Below are positions 37,215-49,200 of a stretch of DNA of 64,000 nt, in pieces. This DNA comes from Glandiceps talaboti (lineage: Eukaryota > Hemichordata > Enteropneusta > Spengelidae). Location: positions 5,856,453-5,920,452 of the forward strand of contig NC_135571.1 of the NCBI RefSeq assembly GCF_964340395.1. The letters are read 5' to 3'. The stretch's first letter is position 1; the number at the start of each line of letters is the position of its first letter. The translations under genes and the position numbers were made by a program. Under the pieces are notes generated by a model that was not told the origin of the DNA, did not search any database, and worked only from the letters and a program-made list of their open reading frames with translations.

Positions 37215-40200
37215 GTACGTACATACATACATACATACATGCATACATACATACATGCATGCATGCATGCATGCATGCATACATACATACATACATACAT
37301 ACATACATCCCCATTCTTTATTTACCCAATCAACGTCCGCCAAGAGAAATTCCATATTGATTTCTTGATAATTCAGTTGATAAACTATTTTCTAATTTGC
37401 CTCTTAACCCCTAAACCTCAATACCTCCCACCTCCCACACTCTCTAACTTGAAAGCCAGAAGAACAAATCTGTCAGAGAATATTTCACATCTTGATCATC
37501 TGTGCACGTTTTTATTATGTCTCAATACCTGTAGGATGATACAGTCCAAACGTCCTGATGCTCCACCACGTGTTGCAAGTCTAAGTGAAGATATGGTAGA
37601 CATGGAACACCAACCACCACCCTGTCAAAGAATGGGAGTCATGTGTACATTCAACTCTATAGATGAATTTCACAGGTTATAATTTACATTATTACATATC
37701 TACCAGTGATTTCTTGCATCACTACATGCATACTTGTGATATTTGCACTACAGTGTATTGCAGAGAAAATATTATCGCATACCGACATTAAAATTATATG
37801 CAAATGATATGCAAATGCAGGCATGATCATTCCTTACACACAGAATTATGTAATCGCACATTGATTTTTATGTAAATATTCTGTTTCAGATAGACTTAAT
37901 AACAAACATGAGTTCCTGTGTTAGTACTCGGGGGTATCAATACACTCATGGTTGCAGTTTTTTCTGCTGCACTTGCACTCACAAAACTCATGAAAATATG
38001 ACCACAGAGAACACTGCAACTGATTCAAATGATGTTTCCATGCCACTACATGGGATGGGGTATGTGATAAAATCTTTACGACTCGGATATGGGTATTGTG
38101 GACCCCGGTAGTACAGATACAACCTCAGTCCGCAAACCATATCAGGCCATAAAGAATACTCTTAACCAACTATTGCATATTGTCCTGGCGCTAAGATAGT
38201 AATTTTCATGATTGGGATAAAATTTAATTTTTTTTTTAAATTTGTCTTTTCAGTCGATTTGATGAGATCCTTGCATTATTCAGTAGAAGTCCACCTGACA
38301 GTCCACACTTAATGGAGAGTAGCAGTAGAGAGAAATTGTATGATCCGACACAGGTCAGTAAATTCTGGCAAAAAACGCTTTCATCTCATGTACGTCCTTG
38401 GAAAAGAGATCTTTGAACCTATGAACAGTTTAACAAGAGACATCACCTGTACCTCACTTGAAAAATATGTTGCACAGTTTCAATAATACTTCTGAATCAT
38501 ATAACTAGAATTGGAAGTAGATACTGCCCTCTAGTGTCATAAGTAGTAATAATATACTCATATCCTTGATTCTGAAAGATATTACAAAGCATAAATGATT
38601 GGTGATAACCCTTGAAAAGATGTCAACTAACATGAGAGTAAATGTTGTAAGTGAACACTGCCCTCTGGTGTCATAAGTAGTCATAATATACTTTTATATT
38701 CTCGATTCTGAAAGATATCACAAAGAAAACTCATAAATGATTGATGATGATAACCCTTGAAAAGACGTCAACATTCATTAGAGTAAATCTTGTAAGGGAA
38801 TACTGCCCTCTAGTGTCAGAAGTAGTCATTATGATTATTTTGTCATGATAATTAATCAGTTTTTTGTCAGTATGTTTAATTCTTGCCCCTACAACAAGAA
38901 TATTGAAATAGACCTTTTCAATGACTACTGCCCTCTTGTGACAGCTAATGACCATGAGACTGAGTCATATCTCCGTTTGATATTTCTTCTACCTTCTTTA
39001 ACCTTTGAACATGTATCCCTTACAGATTGACCAGATATGTGCAGATGAACCAATTCATATAATCAATGTTGCGATGGCCCTAGAGAAGGGAAATGATGCC
39101 GAGTTTTCTGAGCAGTTCCTGAAGTTTTCCCAGTCAAAGGTCAGTGTACAGAGGCAAATATTAGTCTATTTGCAGTGGAAGCTGTTGAGTCATTTCAGGT
39201 CAAAGGTCAAAATACAAATTCAGTATCATACAAGTCAACAGTGATTCTTTAGGTCAAAGTTCAGTATATATATATTAGATTGGGTCAAAGAACATTCTTT
39301 TATGTCAAAGATCAATATACTTTTTCATGAGATTGGGTCACAGGACATTGAAGTTAAAGGTCAGAATACACATTCAGTACATTGGGTCACAGGACATTGA
39401 GGTAAAAGGTCAAAATACACATTCAGTTCATTGGGTCACAGGACATTGAGGTAAAAGGTCAGAATACACATTCAGTTCATTGGGTCACAGGACATTGAAG
39501 TTAAAGGTCAGAATACACATTCAGTACATTGGGTCACAGGACATTGAGGTAAAAGGTCAGAATACACATTCAGTACATTGGGTCACAGGACATTGAAGTT
39601 AAAGGTCAGAATACACATTCAGTACATTGGGTCAAAAGATATTCTTTTAGGTTAAAGGTCAGCAGTTATTATTGAGGTGAAAGGTCAGTATATATTATGT
39701 AGATTGGTTCAAAGGTCAGTGTGCATATTCAGTATGTGGGGTCATGAGTCGTACAACAATAGCCCTTTTATCAATGTGGATAAACAGGAATTGTTTATAT
39801 GTTACCTTCATTTTACATTTAGTTTTAAACACTCTATGGTATAAACCATTCAGATTGCCAGGGTCTGTTGTTCTTACACTTCTCTTTGTGAAGTTGCATT
39901 CACTGCTCTTACATCATTTGGACGCTTACATTATTTGCGTGTACTGTTTTTCAGCTTTACCGAAAGTAATCACATACATTACAAGATGTTTGCGATTACT
40001 TTCGGCAAAGCTGAAGAACAGTGTACTCAATGACGTAAGTGTCCAAATCAGATGTGTACGCATACATCAGAATTTTTTCACGAATTACAGCAGTTTTCCC
40101 ATTTACAATATCTGTATTTGTGTTTACAGAAAGAAGTACTTTTCCAACACGGTATCCGGAGAGTTACATTTATCGTATTGCAGAGGAGAGAATTTCCTAA

Positions 40201-43200
40201 ATATTTCACCTACAGAGCAAGGCTTGATGTAAGTAAACCTACCTATTATAGAATAGAATAACCCTCATTTCAATAATTAGACTGTACCATTGTCATGATC
40301 ATAGGGTGCAACAAGTATTAATGTAAGTTGATATACCCATTATAGAATGGAATAACCCTCATTTCAATAATTAGACTGTACCATTGTCATGATTATAGGG
40401 TGCCACAAGTATTAATGTAAGTTGATATACCCATTATAGAATGGAATAACCATTATTTCAATATTATTGGACTATACCATTTTCATGATTATAGGGTGAC
40501 ACAAAATTTAATGTTAGTAAATATACACTTAATAGAATGGAATAACTATCATTTCAGTTGTTAGACTACACACACTTTCATAATTATAATGTAAGTGACC
40601 ATCCCTATTAAAAATGGAATAACCTACATTTCATTAGTTAGACCATACCATTGTGATGAGTATAGTGTGCCACAAGAATTAATGTAAGACCCACCCATCA
40701 TAGAATGGAATAGCCATTATTTCAATAGTTAGGCTGCACCATTTTCATGATCATAGCGTTCTAAAATATGTAAAGTAAACTTGCCTACTATGGAATGGAA
40801 TAACCACAATTTCATTTGTTAAACTGCACCCACTTTCATGATTAATGTAAGTGAACCTCCCTATTATGGAATAGAATAACCACATAATTTCATTAGTTAG
40901 ACTATACCATTATTATAATTAAAGGGTGGCACAAGACTTAATGTTAAAGTAAACCTACCTCTTAAAGAATGGAATAACCTAATTCAAATGTTAGAATCTG
41001 ACCATACCACTTTCAAATTACTAATTATAGGATACCACCACAAGAGCTAATCAAGGGCATGTAAGTGAACTTACCTATTATAAAATGGAATAACCAAAAT
41101 TCAAATCTGTAGATTATACCATTTCATGATTATAGGGTTCTTCAATACGTAATGTAAGTAAACCTACCTCAGTAGTAGCCTAGAATCCAAGTGAATGGAG
41201 ATTTTGAATTTTGATTGAAAACAAACATCATTAATTTTACCAAGTGTTTAATTTTCCTCTCCTTTTCTCACCCCAGTCACTATAGTACATTCTTTATAGT
41301 TTTATTTCACCACTACAAGTTAATGTTTTGTGTGGTTGTTTTCATAGAGAAAGAAGGAGGAAATCCCCTTTCTCCAAACTGATACAACAGAACATCCTGT
41401 TGGTGTCCAGGTACACTCAATGGTGTTTGCGATAGGCCTTTCCTGTGCAGAAATCATGTCATGTATAAATAGACCTTTCCTGTTTACTATGCCATCTAGT
41501 GACAAACCTTTCCTGTTAACTATGCCATCTAGTGACAAACCTTTCCTGTTTACTATGCCATCTAGTGATAGACCTTTCCTGTTTACTATGCCATCTAATG
41601 ATAGACCTTTCCTGTTTACTATGCCACCTAGTGATAGACCTTCCCTGTTTACTATGCCATCTAGTGACAGACCTTTCCTGTTAACTATGCCATCTAGTGA
41701 CAAACCTTTCCTGTTTACCATGCCACCTAGTGATAGACCTTTCCTGTTTACTATGCCAACTAGTGATAGACCTTTCCTGTTTACTATGCCAACTAGTGAT
41801 AGACCTTTCCTGTTTACTATGCCATCTAGTGATAGACCTTTCCTGTTTACTATGCCACCTAGTGATAGACCTTTCCTGTTTACTATGCCACCTAGTGATA
41901 GACTTTTTTCTGTTTACTATGCCAACTAGTGATAGACCTTTCCTGTTTACTATGCCATCTAATGATAGACCTTTCCTGTTTACTATGCCATCTAGGGGTT
42001 GGCCTTTTCTACTTACAAATCATTCCATCTAATAGGCCTTTCATATTACTTTGTCATCAATCGATAGCCCTTGCCTGTTTAATGTTAGCTACTGCCATTC
42101 TGTTTACAATACACGCAAGTAATATACCATTCCTGTTTACAAAACATTTCCATCATAACTTTATTCATAAGTCGTGTCCACCATTCACCTTTAGAGTGTA
42201 TGCTTTGTTGAAAAGGTCTATCAGTTTAGATTTTTGTTGACTCTTAAAATTATTCAATTACACCATGTCCTCATTTCACCACTAGAGGGTGCAATTTGTT
42301 GAAAAGGTCTGTCAGTTTAATTTCTTGTAGACTCAACATTCATCCCTTTACACCATATCCTTGTTTCACCACTAGAGGGTGCACTTTTTTGCAAGGCCTA
42401 TCAGCACAACTTCTAGTAAATTACTTCCCAACTGTCTCATTACATTCTTATTTCACCTCTAGAGGGTGTGTCTTGTTGAAAAGGTCTATCAGTTTTTGTA
42501 GAATTCATCCAAACTGTCTGATTACAAAAAAAAATGCCTTTTAGGTTACTTTGGAGTGATATTATTTGAGTTTTATTTTTATTTCCGCGTAGTTGCTGTT
42601 TGTTGAAAACTTGATTGTGTGCTTGCTGTATATGTGCATACATGATTATTCAGATTTATTAGGTTTGTGAGTTTGACCTACTTTCCAGCTTTCTACTTTC
42701 CTTTCGCTTTTAGTAAATACAAAAGATTAAAACTTTTATTTGCCAACTAAAACTTCAGAACAATGCCCTATTTTCAATGTATTAACTATTAATACATGCA
42801 TGTCAGTTTTGGTTTATTGCATGTGTTTGATGAATGAATGATTTGCTTGACTGATTTTGTTTGAGTTGCATGTTTCATGTACAATTATTTCAATATGGCT
42901 GCCTTTTCATCTCTAAACTGTCTATCCATTGATAGGTTAGCCATAACATACCTCTTTATTTTTGTTTTGCTTGTCTTAACTTGCATCATTATTCCCTCCC
43001 CTACACTTTCCACTTGCCCCTCACCCCCTCAAACAATACATTGGAAAACGTTCTATTCCTACCTGTCCATAGTAATCTCAGTTGCGTGTTTGTATCAAAT
43101 GTTATCACTCGCCCTGTTCACACTCACAAGACAAAACTGGATTTGTAAATATGTGTGTGATAGATTTATGCAAAATAATGAGTTACACTAAAAGACATAT

Positions 43201-46200
43201 AGGAGATAAAATTAGATTTATGAGTACTAGAATTTTAACCAATATACACAACATAGCTAGCTTGATATGCTGAGAGCTTTTGACTGCAAACTGTCAGCCT
43301 TGTTTATTTATGATAGAGGGCGCTGTTGACAAGCTGAGAGCTTTCGACTAAACTATCAGTCTTGTTTACTCATGATAGAGGGCGCTGTTTATGATCATGT
43401 TGCAAGCTGACATGATCATGGAGAATGCTTAGAATAGATTTCATTGTTTAGTTTATTTTAGTAAATCAGCAAAATTGATACAAATAACAGATGCACAGAT
43501 TAAAAACTGGTACAAATTGTTGAATTACTTGGATAACCCACCAGGTCAAAGACTTGTTTCCAGTCGGGTCCATGAAAAAGCAGGTAAAAGTATGTAACCT
43601 GGCTAAAACATTTATAAGAGAAAATGATACGTGCCAATTAGGTGAAAGGGTTAGGTGCAGATAAGTGTTAGTCACCGATCACTCTTGCTGCTTTTGCTGC
43701 TCGAGGCACACTTCATGTGCCTTACAAAGGGACGAATATCACTAAGTCTGGCAGCGAGATGAGACGAGACGAGACGAGGTGAAGATAGACTTTAAACTAA
43801 CAATATACTTAGTTTTAGATAGAATTCATTGCATTACAATACATACTATTTTGATGTGTTGCTTTAAGTTTAACATACACAGACTGATACATATGTCAAC
43901 ATTTTATAAACAAACAAATAGCCATGTCAAATGTTACCATGGCAATGCTGATCATGATCATGAGCAGTTCATTATTGGGTGTTATGTGGTTATCACAACA
44001 TTACTGCTAGAGGGCGCTGTTTATCATAATTTTAGCAACCGCTTGAGGGCGCTGTTGATTGTTTTGCAATTTAACAATCGTTAAGGGATCATGTTTTCCA
44101 TGATATAACTATTGCATTTCCATGATTACCTACTAATTTGGACGGATCTGTCCATCCTTGAGATGTGAGTGTCTACTTGCCATGTCTGAGATCTTTCTGT
44201 CAAAAAGTTTTGTGTTTCATCAAAGATTTCTAAGTTACAGTATACATCATCAATTTAATGCTTTTTTTGCTGTCTGCGTGCGGGTAGGTTTGTCGGTAGA
44301 ATTAGGAAACCATTTTGCTCAAAATGATAGTGAAAGGCCATATTTTATACTAACGTAAATGGAAAGACCGTCCAAATATCTTCTGAATAACTACACATAT
44401 CTCTAAAAAGTTGTTTAAAAGAATCAAACTTTGGATTTTGACATTTATATTCCAGCAATCTAGTAGATTCAGGTACAAACTGAAAATAAATCAACTGCAA
44501 AGTGAATTCTGCATGACATATGCTAGCATTGTGTGTTTTTCTGTGTTTGTTTTTCTTCTCTGTCTGCCTGGTACGTTTTGTGCTAAATTCTCGCTACCTG
44601 CAATACAATTCTACACATCGCTGTGGAGTCAAATGGAACAAAGTCGCGCGACAACGCGTTCTAATGTCGACAACTACACTTCCGGTCGACTATGCTAATA
44701 CACAGGAATGTTTCTTTCCCATTTTCAGTTGTAGACATCTCTTGTAATTTTGCTCTGGAAAGATACTGTACATATTTAAATTTCCCACCACCATAATTAT
44801 ATGAGCTTAAAACTTGCGTTTGTCTTATTTGTTACAAATTAAACTGTTTGGAAGAAACATTCACGTGTATTGACATAGGCGACCAGAAGTGTAGGTGTCG
44901 ACAAATGCAAGCGCGGTCGCGCGGTTCCATTTGACTCCTTAGCGATGCATAGAATTGTATTGTAGATAGTGAGAATTCAAGGGCAGCAAACAAAGTATTT
45001 TAATGAATGCAGTCTTCTTCTGATAATACTTTTGACGTTTTCTGTCTTGTTTTGTTTACAGTTCAGTGAGGATAATATTTATCGTCATCTGGAGCCAGCT
45101 CTGGCATTTCAACTTGAAATCAATCGTATGAGGAATTTCGATCTCCGGGCTATTCATGTGCAGAATCACAGAATGCACCTGTATATAGGTTCTGCAAAGG
45201 TGGGTGATACATCTTACTATGTTTTTCCTCAGGTTTTGGAACCCCTGGTAACAGAAAGGGTGAATCTGGTAAAACTGGTGTAGCTTGCCATACTTTGCCA
45301 CCATTGTATGGGTAGGAACCCTGGTAAACTGACAGTGGTACACAGGTAGATTTTACCTACTTACCACCCTTACAAAAACACTGGTAGGCAACCCTAGTAA
45401 AATGACTGGGGAACTCAGGTAGATTTTACCTACTTACCACCCTCAACAAAAACACTGGTAGGGAACTCTAGTAAAATGACTGGGGGAACTCAGGTAGATT
45501 TTACCTACTTACCACCCTCAACAAAAACACTGGTAGGGAACCCTAGTAAAATGACAGGGGAACTCAGGTAGATTTTACCTACTTACCACCCTCAACGAAA
45601 ACACTGGTATGAAACCCTAGTAAAATGACAGGGGAACTCAGGTAGATTTTACCTACTTACCACCCTCAACGAAAACACTGGTCGGCAACCCTGGTGAAAT
45701 GACTGAGAAATGCAGGTATATTTTACCTACTTGCCACCCTCAACAAAAAACACTGGTAGGAAACTGTGGTGGTGTGACTGAGGAACTCGGTTAGAGTTTA
45801 TTGCTATAACAAAAACACTGAAACTTGTTATGATACATGCGATTTGATTGGTTAACATTCAGTGTTTTATTTTGCTACATGTACTCTGAGTCAACCAGTA
45901 ATGTACTTAGCTTTACATCAGTTGCTATCCATACTAACTGTGAATCGTTTTCTCTGACATTTTGAATGACCTTTCACCTTTCAGGTCGAGAAAGGTCAAG
46001 AGGTGACAGACTACAGGTTCTTTGTACGTGCCATCATCCGTCACTCTGACCTGGTTACTAAGGAAGCCTCATTTGAATATATGCAGAATGAAGGAGAGAG
46101 AATGTTGTTAGAGGCACTGGATGAGTTAGAGGTTGCATTCTCACATCCACTGGTAAGTTAGTATTGTCAATACATCATATTCCAGGTATGAGAAAGACAA

Positions 46201-49200
46201 AATATTTAATGATGAGTGCCAAAATGATATACACTTCAGTGTAAAACAGCTCTCATGAATATTCAGTGTTCAACCATTGAATACATTATTTATGCTAACT
46301 CCCATGATGCAATAGCCCATAGCAAAGATACCCTATAAATTCACATGATCAACTTGATGTTTCTCTGAAATCGCAAGTAGTTGTAGGTGATGTAAAATCA
46401 TGAAATGACTCTCCAGAACCCATAGTTTATGAAAATGTCTCTATTTCCTGTAGTGGTGTTCCCCTTGAAGATATTCAAAATTGAAGTCCCCTACCATATT
46501 AAAGTAAGCCTTTGATTTCTCCACATATTAGGCCAAGCGTACAGACTGCAATCATATTTTCTTGAACTTTGTACCCACCGTTATCATGGACCCTGCTAAG
46601 ATTGTAGAGAACATACGGTCTATGGTATTGAGGTACGGTGCTAGACTATGGAAACTGAGGGTTCTACAAGCTGAACTCAAACTGACTGTCAGGTATGGAA
46701 CATTGGCAAATATATTAGAGGCTGTTATTTGCTGATGAAGTCATTATGTCAAAGTATAACCATGTATCAGCCAATTAGATGAAGCGTCTTTCAGATATTC
46801 AAAATAGAATAGAATAGGTCCTGATGTGTCAACCCACCATCTTGAATATCTGTAAAAGTGCATCATGGGAAATGTGACAATAAGAATTTTATCATTATTG
46901 TATGTAATTTCTCATATTGTTTCTAACCACAAAGTACGTTGTCTTGGTAACAAGACTTTTGCAAGTTGGTCTCCGTTCTTCACACACCTCAAAGTTTGTG
47001 TTACAGCAATGCTACAGATAGCCCCATAATCCTTTGCATCTAAATTTGCATATGGTAACACTGCTCATTAACATAAATAGATGCTAATTGGCCCAGGATT
47101 GTGCACTAGATGATAAACCTGGAAATGTTCACTAAAGATTAATTTTGGCTTATTTCACTGGAAAACAAGAACACGAAAATAAATAGGATAAAGTGTCTTG
47201 TACATGAACACAATGTACCAGACTCTGTAATTCATGAAAATTAGTCATTGAGAACTAATTGAAGACTGTGAAATGGCAAAATTTGTCATGAAAATATCCA
47301 GCTATACAATATTGCAGATCAAAGGATTCCATTCCAATACGCTCTTTTTCATCTTGTGGCAGATCTCATGATATCACGCATGAACCATTGCATCCATAAC
47401 AACCACGTGAGGGTGGTTAAGCTGAAAGTGTCAAACGCTTAGCAACACTATTGTTCTCAACGTCATCGCACATGATGGCCACAGAGAAAGCTTGACCACG
47501 ATCACATGTTTGACAACCGTTGTTGCTAGGCATATTTGCATATCTCATGATTGAGATCAGCTGCAACAAGACATAACATCCCTTATTACATCGTTTATGC
47601 AAACTTCCCTTATCATAAGTTTCGTTGTAAATTTCTAGACTTCAATTATTTTCTTCTTTCAAATATTCAGATTGACAGCATCTGGGAAACGGATCCCTAT
47701 CCGTGTTTTCCTGACTAATGAATCCGGATACTATCTGGATATCAGTCTTTACAAGGAAGCGACTGATACAAACACAGGCCAGGTAAGGATTACAAAAATG
47801 GCATCATATATGGAATACAGCTTATTATGTCCAAATATGGCATACTTTGTCCAAATATGGTATACTATATCCAAATATGGAATACGGCACACAATGTCTA
47901 AATATGGAATATGAGACATGTCCAAATATGAAAATTGGCACACTCTGTCCAAATATGGAATATGAGACATTATGTCTAAATGTGGCAATTAGCACACAGT
48001 GACTATATTTGGAATATGCGCAGTGTCCAAATATGGAATATGGCATACTATGTCCAAATATGGAATGTGTGCATAGTGTCCAAAAATGGAATATGGCATA
48101 CTTTGTCCAAATATGGAATATGGCATACTATGTCCGAATATGGCACACTGTGTTCAAATATGGCATTCTTTACAAATATGGAATTATACCACATACTATG
48201 TTGTACAAATGTGGAAAGTTGAAAAATATTAACCAATTTTGTGTTATGCCTTTGTGTTTAAAGTCACTATTTCCCATTACAAATGCAAACTCCATTCCCC
48301 AAAGCAGCAGAAATCAAACACAAGTCTTATCATTTTTTTCACTATCTGAATTGTCCAGTATATAGAATGGTATTTGTTATGTTTATGGCTGTATGATAGT
48401 AGTAAATATTTGATATTTTACAGATAATGTTTGAGGCATATGGTGGTAAACAGGGTCTACTGCATGGTTTATTAGTTAGTACTCCCTACATGACAAAGGA
48501 CCATCTACAACTCAAGAGATTCCAGGCAAATAAGAATGTTACTACCTACGTGTATGACTTCCCAGAAATGTTTGGACAGGTAAGAACTAGATAGAACCAG
48601 TTTACACTTGATTTGTGTATGAATTCCCTAAAATGTTTGGTCAGGTAAGAACTAGACAGGTCTAGATAGAACCAGTTTGCACTTGTTTTGTGTATGAATT
48701 CCCTAAAATGTTTGGTCAGGTAAAAACTAGACAGGTCTAGATAGAACCAGTTTACACTTGTTTTTTCAAGTTAAGGTGTATTACTTTACAGGAATCTTTG
48801 GGCAGGTAAGATAGAACAGAACAGAACAGAACCAGTAACTAAGAAAACCTACAAGTGTATGAAGGCAGCCATTTTTTATGGTCACATTTATACAATGTCA
48901 TTATGTGAATTACAGTACATAGATTCAGGAGATTTGTGGTCAGATAATTACAATTTCTCTTTAATTTATCCCAATTACATCAAATTATTCTCTTTATCAA
49001 CAGGCAATGAAGATAATATGGGAAGACCATAATAAGATACATGGTACTGATTACGTACCTCCAAAAATGGTAAGTTGACCTACCTTCAGAAATGGTAAGT
49101 TGACCTACCTTCAGAAATGGTAAGTTGACCTACCTTCTGTAATGGTGAGTTGACCTACCTTCTGTAATGGTGAGTTGACCAACCTTCAGAAATGGTAAGT

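Noticed and set aside
39744-40232. 162-residue + strand open frame
   Set aside because: It crosses the hairpin and runs through exon 29 in the wrong frame; the ACC frame with its acceptor at 40129 is supported by homology.
41320-42032. Repetitive frames such as [11 protein letters not shown]
   Set aside because: A 30-bp (multiple of 3) minisatellite produces periodic peptides on both strands.
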